64,000 bases of DNA from positions 39,236-103,235 of the forward strand of contig JAPLHB010000206.1 in NCBI GenBank assembly GCA_026389845.1, in the 5' to 3' direction. This DNA is from Chloroflexota bacterium. GTDB taxonomy: Bacteria > Chloroflexota > Anaerolineae > CG2-30-64-16. Each line of letters starts with the position of its first letter. Position 1 is the first letter of the stretch. The translations under genes were made by a program, and so were the position numbers. Below the pieces are notes generated by a model. The model did no database searches, was not told the origin of the DNA, and saw only the letters and a program-made list of their open reading frames with translations. Below, one piece after another: positions 16,368 to 23,446 of the stretch.

Positions 16368-17813
16368 CTAGATCTCGTCAACAATCACGCCGGTGACATT
16401 GCCGCTCACCGTGCCCAGGTTTTGGGCTACATCGAGGTTGGCTTCATCCCCGACCTCTTCCGCCTGAAGCCCGACCAGGGTTCCCGCGACAACCTTCACC
16501 CGCTGCTCGATCTTGATCCCACCCTTGACTCGCCTGGCGACGAGGCCGACGACCGTGCCGCCTTGCGCGATGGTCTCCACCGTCTGCTGGATGACCTTGC
16601 GGAACTGCTCGGCGGCCGCGCCCGCGCGCGCCATGCGTTCGGGGAACAGTGCGCCGTCGGGCAGGCGGCTGTAGAGCACAGGTACGCCCCACTCCGCGTT
16701 GAAGGGCTGGTCAAGACCCTTGTCCGTGCTGGTTTCGAGCAGCATGGCCCGCCGGCCGACGTACATCGCCTCGTCCAGCGACAGGCCGCCGGCCAGGGCG
16801 CTGTAGAACATTCCACTGAACGCCTGCGCCGCGACGTCAATCACCTCGTACTGCATGGCGATGATCGCGGGGATTTCGCCCGCCGCGAGCGCGCCCGCCA
16901 CGCCGTCCCACGGGTACCGCGCGTTGCGCGCGCCGGAGTAGCACGCGCCCAACACGGCCAGCCGCACGCCGCGCTCCTGAAGAATCGCCGCCAGGTCACC
17001 GGCGCGCAGCCGGACCTCGTTCTTCTGGATTTTGTCCGCCACCAGGAGCAGCGCGCCCTCTTCCCGCAGCGGGCTGCCGGGCGTGAAGGGATCGCCACGC
17101 TGTTCGGTGATGCCGTGCCCGGCAAAGTGAAAGATGTAGGTGCCTTTCGGCAGCTTCGTGGCGAGGTCGCCGGGGGTCGCATCCATCAACACCGGATCCA
17201 CGGTGATGCGCACCCCTTCCAGGTCGAAGTCCTGCACGGCGCGCTGGATGGCGGCCACGTCCTTGTCCAGGTAGAGCACCGACTGCTGCGCGGGCAACGC
17301 CGTCGCGATCGCCAGGCGGATGTCGGTCACGTCGGCCGAAGACTTCGCGATCGCGGGATGTGGATGCGGCAGCGGCTCGTGACGCACCACCGAGATGCGG
17401 GGGTTCAAGGCCAGAAAGCCCCGCATCGAATCGGGGCCGCCCAGCAGATCGAGGAAAGCATACTCCCATGGCCACTGCTTCAACGCGTGGTCGGCAATGA
17501 TCAGGCGAAGCCGGACGCCGCCCTCGACACCGGCCTGGTCATAGGCATAGCGGAAACGTTCACGGATGACCCCCTCGGGCAACAGACAGCCAGCCAGCTT
17601 CTTGCCGAGGCTGACCAGGTTGCGCAGAGTGATCTGTTTCCCGGCCAGGTAGGCCAGCATATCGGACGCGGGGGCTTCGCTCGCCGGGACTGTGACGGGG
17701 GTGATCGTCTCCCCGGCTTCCGGGGTAGGCAACAGGGCTACCTGGCATGCGGCCTGACCGTCGGCCGGGCGTGTCAGGTACAGCTTAAAGTCAACGTACT
17801 GGCGCTGCTTCAT
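16368..17813 (-). CDS. CHAT-domain protease
   Basis: The 481-residue protein starts MKQRQYVDFKLYLTRP, 10 bases after the caspase-like gene. The CHAT domain has an intact caspase-type dyad: His233 in FHFAGHG and Cys291 in LGACYSGA. The usual flanking motifs WPWEYAFLD, FLALNPRISVV and WGVPVLYSRLPDG are present. The C-terminal 85 residues form a Gly/Val-rich repeated tail (GTVVGL, GTLVGLQ, LGTVSGNVTGVIV), likely short beta strands used for assembly or recognition. CHAT proteases in bacteria cut partner proteins in conflict responses (for example TPR-CHAT with Cas7-11, and those that cleave bacterial gasdermins). Here the natural substrate candidate is the next gene product. Confidence 0.9.
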   Translation of the reverse strand: MKQRQYVDFKLYLTRPADGQAACQVALLPTPEAGETITPVTVPASEAPASDMLAYLAGKQITLRNLVSLGKKLAGCLLPEGVIRERFRYAYDQAGVEGGVRLRLIIADHALKQWPWEYAFLDLLGGPDSMRGFLALNPRISVVRHEPLPHPHPAIAKSSADVTDIRLAIATALPAQQSVLYLDKDVAAIQRAVQDFDLEGVRITVDPVLMDATPGDLATKLPKGTYIFHFAGHGITEQRGDPFTPGSPLREEGALLLVADKIQKNEVRLRAGDLAAILQERGVRLAVLGACYSGARNARYPWDGVAGALAAGEIPAIIAMQYEVIDVAAQAFSGMFYSALAGGLSLDEAMYVGRRAMLLETSTDKGLDQPFNAEWGVPVLYSRLPDGALFPERMARAGAAAEQFRKVIQQTVETIAQGGTVVGLVARRVKGGIKIEQRVKVVAGTLVGLQAEEVGDEANLDVAQNLGTVSGNVTGVIVDEI

Positions 17814-17823
17814 AGATAGACTC

Positions 17824-18642
17824 TCACGTAAAGAGCGGCATCTTCTTGTGTGCAGCACGTCCTTCCAGCCGCGGGTGCTGGTTGTAGCCGGCGTCGTCGA
17901 GCAGGAAGAGCAGCCGCGAGTGCAACTGCTGGTAGGTGAGCTGGTAGTTGGCCTCGCGGATGGCCTGGAGCGCATAGTAGGTCATCGCGCCGTGGTATTT
18001 GCCGCCGATGAACGCGTCATAGGAGTATTCCCGATCGGTGCAGCCGCTCAGCAGGATCTCCTTCATGCCGGATTCGGGGAATTTCTCCTTGCGCTTCGGC
18101 GCTGCCTTCCACGGGTTCTGCAGCACGGGTTGGCCGCGCAGGGCCGGGCTGAGGAAACGCACCCGCCGGTCGTCGGGCGTCTTGAGGCCGGGGATGAACT
18201 CCCCAACCACCACCCGCGTGACCGAGCCGGAGAAGCAGGAGTCGGAGATGACCGTCAGGTGAACGTCCTTCGGCAACGCCGTTTTGAACAGCCCACGCAG
18301 ATCGTCGTCTACGATCAGGTGATCCCCGCAGTCGTAGGGGCAGAGTGCCTCGTCGTACTTCTCCTCGTCGCCGCTGGTGTCGGTCACATACGTGCCGTGC
18401 GACGAGTTAGTGAAGACGAGCACGTCGCCGGGCTTGGCCCCCGCCAGCAGCGCCGTCAGGCCAGCCATCACGTTGGCCTTTGTTGCCTGCGCATCGAGCA
18501 TCAGTTTGACGTCCGCGGAAGGAAAGTCGTAGTGGCTGACCAGCAACTCAGCCCAGGCCGTGGCATCGTTGACGCAACCGTTGAGGTCGCTGCCGTCGTA
18601 CGGATAGTCGTTGATGCCGACACAGAGAGCTTTCTTCGCCAT
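17824..18642 (-). CDS. Caspase-like (peptidase C14) protease
   Basis: The 272-residue stand-alone caspase-fold domain starts MAKKALCVGINDYPYDGSDL. His82 lies in FTNSSHGTYV and Cys136 in ISDSCFSGS, matching the metacaspase/orthocaspase dyad. The Asp-rich LIVDDDLRG loop fits a calcium-sensitive or basic-residue-specific type. There is no signal peptide and no extra domain. It is the first gene of a minus-strand operon with a CHAT protease and a helical protein, behind a near-consensus promoter. Bacterial orthocaspases usually cut after Arg or Lys. A trigger and a substrate cannot be read from the sequence. Confidence 0.92.
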   Translation of the reverse strand: MAKKALCVGINDYPYDGSDLNGCVNDATAWAELLVSHYDFPSADVKLMLDAQATKANVMAGLTALLAGAKPGDVLVFTNSSHGTYVTDTSGDEEKYDEALCPYDCGDHLIVDDDLRGLFKTALPKDVHLTVISDSCFSGSVTRVVVGEFIPGLKTPDDRRVRFLSPALRGQPVLQNPWKAAPKRKEKFPESGMKEILLSGCTDREYSYDAFIGGKYHGAMTYYALQAIREANYQLTYQQLHSRLLFLLDDAGYNQHPRLEGRAAHKKMPLFT

Positions 18643-18690
18643 GGTTTCCTCCTGAGGTGTGAATGTGCGTTAACTGCCGTTTGTGCTGCT

Positions 18691-18719
18691 ATTGTACAGC
18701 AAGGCTACGGGACTGTCAA
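18691..18719 (-). promoter_or_regulatory. Near-consensus sigma70 promoter for the caspase/CHAT operon
   Basis: On the minus strand TTGACA (18719-18714) and TACAAT (18696-18691) are separated by 17 bases. The caspase-like gene begins about 49 bases after the -10, with AGGAGG in front. The strong promoter suggests constitutive expression of a cassette controlled after translation. Confidence 0.75.
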
Positions 18720-18818
18720 TATCTTAACCAAACCGGAGCCGCGCAACCGGCGGCGGCGCCCTTGCGTATATCAGGTTGTGGCTTGAGTCACACTGATTAA
18801 TCCATCTGGAGGTTCGCC

Positions 18819-19541
18819 ATGCGTTTCCTATCTGTCATTTCCATCCTCCTCGTCGCCGCGCTGCTGAGCGGCTGCACGTTCGGGGGTGGGATCATCGGTT
18901 CGGGCAAGGTTGTCACGGTGGAGAAGGATTTCACCGGCTTCAGCAAAGTCGCTATCGGCAGCGCCTTCACGGCCGACATCACCCGCGCCGACAAGTTCAG
19001 CGTAGTTGTCACCGTGGATGACAACCTGGAGAAGTATCTGCGGGTGGTGCAAACCGGCGACACGCTGAAGATTACCCTGGAGATGGGGCCGAGCTTTTCG
19101 CTGCGCGGCAACAACACCCTGAAGGCAAAAATCACCCTGCCGGAGTTGAGCGGCGTCACCGCCAGCGGCGCGAGCAACGTAACGCTCACAGGGTTCAAGT
19201 CGGCGGCGGCGCTGGCGACTGACGTTTCCGGCGCCAGCACGCTGAAAGGCGACGCGCAGGCGGGCGACGCCCGGTTTGTGGTGTCGGGCGCGAGCACGCT
19301 GAATCTTCAAGGGGCCGGCCGAAACCTGACCCTCAGTGTCTCAGGCGCGAGCACAGCCAACCTCGACAAGTTCGCAGTGGCGGACGTCCGGGCAGACGTG
19401 AGCGGAGCCAGCTCTGCCACAGTGAACGCTACGGGTCGGCTGGACGCGGAAGCCAGCGGCGCGTCGAAACTGCGCTACACGGGCAGTCCCGTCCTCGGCA
19501 CGATACACACTTCCGGGGCGTCGTCGGTGGACCGAAAGTAG
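18819..19541 (+). CDS. DUF2807 (head-GIN) lipoprotein
   Basis: The 240-residue protein begins with a lipoprotein signal (MRFLSVISILLVAALLSGC, lipobox LLSGC). The rest is the DUF2807 beta-helix-like fold with repeated SGAS motifs (TASGASNVTLTG, VSGASTLKG, VSGASTANLD, SGASSVDRK) and the opening GSGKVVTVEKDFTGFSKV. Family members are envelope proteins of unknown or adhesin-like role. The gene is transcribed away from the caspase operon. CTGGAGG lies before the ATG. The 3' end is followed by a composite repeat. Confidence 0.88.
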   Translation: MRFLSVISILLVAALLSGCTFGGGIIGSGKVVTVEKDFTGFSKVAIGSAFTADITRADKFSVVVTVDDNLEKYLRVVQTGDTLKITLEMGPSFSLRGNNTLKAKITLPELSGVTASGASNVTLTGFKSAAALATDVSGASTLKGDAQAGDARFVVSGASTLNLQGAGRNLTLSVSGASTANLDKFAVADVRADVSGASSATVNATGRLDAEASGASKLRYTGSPVLGTIHTSGASSVDRK

Positions 19542-19552
19542 GTTCCCATTGT

Positions 19553-19772
19553 CATTGCGAGGGGCCGCAGCCCCGAAGCAATCCCTCCCGTGCTTGGGAT
19601 TGCTTCGGGGCATCCTTCGACTGCGCTCAGCTATCCATGCCGGGTGCGACCTCACAGCCGATGAAAACAGCGGAAACGGCTCCCAGACATCGGCTGTACT
19701 TTCGCCCGCCGCCGGAGCGTCGGGCATGGGAGCCCGACCCGCTGTTCTCAAGACAGGACGCTCCTCGCAATG
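19553..19772. repeat. Composite repeat with CATTGCGAGGGGC ends
   Basis: CATTGCGAGGGGC (19553-19565) faces GCTCCTCGCAATG (19760-19772). Inside is a perfect 16-bp stem, GCCCCGAAGCAATCCC (19570-19585) with GGGATTGCTTCGGGGC (19596-19611). It fills the gap between convergent genes and ends just before the kinase stop codon. Confidence 0.65.
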
Positions 19773-19793
19773 GCGAGGTTTCCGAACAGTGGC

Positions 19794-21785
19794 CTACCCG
19801 GTTTCCCGGTCCCCCGCGCTCCCCTTTCCCTCGTTCTCCGGCCCGACCGCCGGCAGCCACACGGTAAACGTGCTGCCCTGCCCCGGCTCGCTTTCCACGG
19901 TGATCCTACCGTTGTGCCGCTTGACGATCTCCTGGCAGATGGATAGGCCCAACCCTGTGCCTGCAATGTTCGCCTGGCGGGCGGCATCGCCGCGATAGAA
20001 CCGCTCGAAGATGTGCGTCTGGTCTTCGGCCGTCATGCCGGGGCCGGTGTCGCGGACGGAGAATGTGACCCATTGCAGATTTGAGACGTGAAATTGCAGA
20101 TTACTTGCGCCCTGCTCGGCGGGGTTGCCAATCTGCAATCTGCTATCTGCCGTTTGCAATCCGGTGCTGAGGGTAATTGTCCCCCCACGCGGGGTGTAGC
20201 TCATTGCGTTGGTCAGCAGGTTGCTCAGCGCCGGCAGCAACATGCGCTGATCGGCCCACGCGGGGGGCAGATTTTCTTGGGGTTTCAGGTGCAGCGTCAA
20301 GCCGCGCTGGAGCAACAACTCGCTCCGCTCGGCCGCCAGGATGGCGATCAAGCCGTTGACGTCCACCGGGGCGAAGACCGGTTGCGCCTTACTCAGATCG
20401 AACCGGGAGATCTGGAGCAGGTCTTCGATCAGGCGTTGCAGCACCTCGCTCTCGTGATGCAGGGTCGTCATGTAGTGGCCGCGCTTCTCGGGTTTGCCGC
20501 GGTCGAGCAGGTACAGATAGGTGATGATGTTCGTGAGCGGGGTGCGCAGCTCGTGCGAGACGTTGGCGACGAACTGGCTTTTGAGCACGTCGAGTTCCCG
20601 CAGCCGATGTGCGGCTTCCTGGAGCGCTTCGTTGGCGGCCTGGAGTTCGGCGGTACGCGCGGCCACGCGTTGCTCCAGCTCTTCGGCATGACGGTGAATT
20701 TCCTCGTGGAGCTGGGCGTTCTCGATCGCCACCGCAGCCTGGTCTGCCAGCAGGCGCAGCACTCGCAGCTCAGCTTCGGTCCAGTCGTGTGGCGAGGAAC
20801 GCGCCGCGTTCATCACCCCCACCACCCGGTCGCCGATCTTGAGCGGCAGGCCGACGATGGCGCCATCCCGGTATTGGGGCGGCGCGGCATAGAGTGGATG
20901 GCTGTGCATGTCGGGGATCACCAACGATTCGCCCGCCCGGGCTACCCGATAGGTGAGGCCCTCGGGCCGCGGCTCGGCGAAAGACTGGCCGCGGCGGCCA
21001 TCGCGCCACAGCGATGAACCGAACGTCAGTCGGTCATCCCGGTACAGGAAGACGTGGGCGTTGTTAAGCCCGGGCATCAACCCCAAGGTGTGTTCGAGAA
21101 TGGCGTCCAGCACATGCGGCAGATCGAGGCTGGAGGTCAGACTGAGGCTGGCCTTCCGTAGCGCCTCTAGCTCGGCTGCGCGCTGTTCGGCGGCCTCGAA
21201 CAACTCGGCCTGGCGCGCTTCGGCTTGTTTGCGCGCGATGACCAGGGCGATCTGCGAGGAGACGAAAGTCAGGATCTCCTTCTCGATCTCGCCAAAGCGA
21301 ATCTGCGGATCGTAGCTCTGCACCGCCAGGACGCCGATGGTCTGGCCGCGGGTTTTGAGTGGCACGCCCAGCCAGTCAATCGGCGGAGTGCCTCTCAGTT
21401 GCACTTCGCCGATCTCGATCAGTTGGACCCGGCGTTCGGCCGAGACGAGTTGCGTCTGGCCCGTGCGCAGCACGTATTCCGTCAACGAGCGCGCGGATTT
21501 CCGCGGCTGGGGCGCCGCGTCGTAGGCATCCCGGTAGTAGGGAAAACTGACGACATCGGCAACCGGGTCGTAGACGGCGATGTAGAGATTTGTGGCCGGT
21601 ATCAGCCCTGCCAGGATTTCGTGAATGGCACGGTAGAGCTCGTCCAGGCTCTCGGTGACCACGGCGGCATCGGCGATGCGATAGAGCGCGGCCTGCAGCC
21701 GGGCGTTCCATTCCTGGGGTGCGGCGGCCAGCTCGCGCGCGCGCTGGACCAATAACTCCTCAAGCTCGGCGATTCGATCGGTCAT
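19794..21785 (-). CDS. GAF-GAF sensor histidine kinase
   Basis: The 663-residue protein has two GAF domains (about 20-185 and 215-370), a coiled coil, HisKA (His411 in NVSHELRTPLTN) and HATPase. The N box is NLLTNAMSYTP, G1 is DTGPGM and G2 is GTGLGLSICQ; the core looks active. There is no membrane segment, so sensing is cytoplasmic. The ATG overlaps the stop of a decayed response-regulator gene (ATGA), showing that an RR-kinase operon once existed. An in-frame repeat array (20071-20162) lengthens a loop just before WVTFSVRDTGPG. The last residues (GPENEGKGSAGDRETG) lie beyond the usual kinase end and near a repeat, so the C-terminus may be repeat-derived. Confidence 0.9.
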   Translation of the reverse strand: MTDRIAELEELLVQRARELAAAPQEWNARLQAALYRIADAAVVTESLDELYRAIHEILAGLIPATNLYIAVYDPVADVVSFPYYRDAYDAAPQPRKSARSLTEYVLRTGQTQLVSAERRVQLIEIGEVQLRGTPPIDWLGVPLKTRGQTIGVLAVQSYDPQIRFGEIEKEILTFVSSQIALVIARKQAEARQAELFEAAEQRAAELEALRKASLSLTSSLDLPHVLDAILEHTLGLMPGLNNAHVFLYRDDRLTFGSSLWRDGRRGQSFAEPRPEGLTYRVARAGESLVIPDMHSHPLYAAPPQYRDGAIVGLPLKIGDRVVGVMNAARSSPHDWTEAELRVLRLLADQAAVAIENAQLHEEIHRHAEELEQRVAARTAELQAANEALQEAAHRLRELDVLKSQFVANVSHELRTPLTNIITYLYLLDRGKPEKRGHYMTTLHHESEVLQRLIEDLLQISRFDLSKAQPVFAPVDVNGLIAILAAERSELLLQRGLTLHLKPQENLPPAWADQRMLLPALSNLLTNAMSYTPRGGTITLSTGLQTADSRLQIGNPAEQGASNLQFHVSNLQWVTFSVRDTGPGMTAEDQTHIFERFYRGDAARQANIAGTGLGLSICQEIVKRHNGRITVESEPGQGSTFTVWLPAVGPENEGKGSAGDRETG
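20071..20162. repeat. In-frame palindromic repeat array in the HATPase domain
   Basis: The left arm 20071-20106 has ATTGCAGATT-type units; the right arm 20125-20162 has AATCTGCAATCTGC-type units. It codes for an insertion between two beta strands ahead of the G1 box. Confidence 0.75.
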
Positions 21786-21960
21786 GAATGATGGTTCTCC
21801 TTATATCCCATCAGCTTGCCCACCAGTGCGGTGAGCGCGGCGACATCATACGGTTTCTGCATAAACGCGGTGGGTATCTCGCGGAGGCCGTGCGCAACCG
21901 ACGGATAATCAGCGGCCGGGCGGCCCGATCATCGTCTGCGATCAAGAAGCGCGTGTGGTC
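21782..21960 (-). pseudogene. Remnant of a response-regulator receiver gene
   Basis: The minus strand first codes for RFLIADDDRAARPLIIRRL, a receiver N-terminus with its acidic triad. It then shifts frame into REIPTAFMQKPYDVAALTAL, a receiver C-terminus with the conserved Lys-Pro. The middle, including the phospho-acceptor Asp, is missing. The stop (21782-21784) overlaps the ATG of the kinase below, and that kinase's AAGGAG lies inside the remnant. I read this as an internal deletion with a frameshift in a former RR gene. Confidence 0.6.
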
Positions 21961-22003
21961 CCTCGCGTGGTGCGCGGTGCGTGTCACCGCGTCACCGACT
22001 CCA

Positions 22004-23443
22004 TCACCCAACCGGCAGCCACACGGTGAACGTGCTGCCCTGCCCCGGCTCGCTTTCCACGGTGATCCTGCCGTTGTGCCGCTGGACGATCTCCTGGCAA
22101 ATGGAGAGGCCCAACCCCGTGCCCGACGCGCCGCTGGCCCGCCCGGCTTCGCCGCGATAAAACCGCTCGAACAGCCGCACCCGCTCTTCGGCCGTGATGC
22201 CGGGGCCGGTGTCGGAGACGGAGAACGTGACCCACGTGTTGCGTATTGCGTGCTGCGTGCTGCGTGCTGCGTGTTCCGTGACCCCCTCACCCCCCCGCTC
22301 ATCTGCTCCTTCGCCCCCCCGCTCCAGTCGCGTTCGCACGGTGATCGTCCCCCCGACCGGCGTGTAGTTCATCGCGTTGGTCATCAAGTTGGTGAGCACC
22401 TGCGTCACCATCTTCGCGTCGGCTCGCACTGGCGGCAGGTCGGGCGCCAGATCGGTCTGGAGCTGCAGGCCGCGATCGGCCAGCAACGCGGCGCGATCGC
22501 CGGCCAGATTGCCGACGATCTGGTTAAGGTCAAGCTCGGCCAGGGCGGGCTGGTTTTTGCCCGCATCCATGCGGGACAGATAGAGCAGATCTTCGATCAG
22601 GGCCGTCAGCAGGCCAATTTCGCGGTAGAGCGTCGCCAGGTATTGCGCCCGTTTCTCCGGCTTGCCTCGCTCGATCAGCGTCGCCATCAGCGTGATGTTG
22701 GTCAGCGGCGTGCGCAGCTCATGAGAGACGTTGGTAACGAATTGGCTCTTCAGGCGATCCAGCTCACGCAGCTTCTCGTTAGCGGCCTGCAACGCGGCCT
22801 CGCGCTGCACAAGCTCGGCCGTGCGCTCGGCCACGCGCTGCTCTAGCTCGGCGGCGTAGCGGCGCACCTCGTCGTACAGTTGGGCGTTATCAATGGCGAC
22901 GCCGGCCTGATCGGCGAAGGCGAGCAGCGACTCGGCGTGGCCGGCCGTAAAGAAACCGGGAGTGGCGCTGTTCAGGTTCAGGAAGCCGACCGCCTGGCCC
23001 TTGATGCGGATGGGCGCGCCGACGTAGGAGCGCACCCAGCGCGTCTCGGGGATGTCTACCCAGCCCGGATAAACTTTCGTATCCGCGATGATGAACGGCT
23101 GGCCCGTCGCGGCCATCTGGCGCATATTCGGCACGTCGGCGACGGCGAAGCGGAGCGCCAGCAGCGGCGCGGTCAGTCCACGCTCGACGTAGCCGCGGTG
23201 CCGCGTCACCCGTGCGATGCCGTCTTCGATCAGCATGATACTGGCGGTCTCATGCGGCACGACCCGACCCACCACGGCCAGGATGCGGTCAAGCACCTCG
23301 TCGAAGCTGGCCGTGCTCGCCAGGGCCGCCGCAGTATCGCGCAGCGCCTCGGCCAGGATGCGCTGTTCACGTTCGGCCGCCTGCGCGCGCCGGCCCGCGG
23401 CGATGTGCCGCAAGGGCCGAAGAAACGTCTGGAAAAAGGTCAT
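22004..23443 (-). CDS. GAF sensor histidine kinase
   Basis: In this 479-residue protein one GAF domain (about 35-195) is followed by a coiled coil and HisKA with His241 in NVSHELRTPLTN. The HATPase carries NLMTNAMNYTP, DTGPGI and GTGLGLSICQ. The start lies 3 bases after the stop of the large multi-GAF gene, so the two are co-transcribed. The GAF domain is close kin to those repeated in that larger protein (TRWVRSYVGAPIRIKGQ). Before WVTFSVSDTG the protein carries an insertion that includes HAARSTQHAIRNT, coded by a heptamer array (22234-22280). With the large neighbour lacking a sound ATP site, this may be the catalytic partner (inference). Confidence 0.9.
   Translation of the reverse strand: MTFFQTFLRPLRHIAAGRRAQAAEREQRILAEALRDTAAALASTASFDEVLDRILAVVGRVVPHETASIMLIEDGIARVTRHRGYVERGLTAPLLALRFAVADVPNMRQMAATGQPFIIADTKVYPGWVDIPETRWVRSYVGAPIRIKGQAVGFLNLNSATPGFFTAGHAESLLAFADQAGVAIDNAQLYDEVRRYAAELEQRVAERTAELVQREAALQAANEKLRELDRLKSQFVTNVSHELRTPLTNITLMATLIERGKPEKRAQYLATLYREIGLLTALIEDLLYLSRMDAGKNQPALAELDLNQIVGNLAGDRAALLADRGLQLQTDLAPDLPPVRADAKMVTQVLTNLMTNAMNYTPVGGTITVRTRLERGGEGADERGGEGVTEHAARSTQHAIRNTWVTFSVSDTGPGITAEERVRLFERFYRGEAGRASGASGTGLGLSICQEIVQRHNGRITVESEPGQGSTFTVWLPVG
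22234..22280. repeat. In-frame heptamer array in the HATPase domain
   Basis: About seven TGCGTGC/TGCGTAT-type heptamers lie in a row, coding on the minus strand for HAARSTQHAIRNT. It sits at the same domain position as the unrelated array at 20071-20162 in the neighbouring kinase. Confidence 0.75.
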
Positions 23444-23446
23444 GGT

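Noticed and set aside
15102..17819. A 905-codon open frame on the plus strand across the CHAT/helical genes
   Set aside because: It is antisense to genes with clear CHAT and promoter signals on the minus strand. Its product is His/Arg/Gln-rich with no motif, as expected from the complement of high-GC codons.
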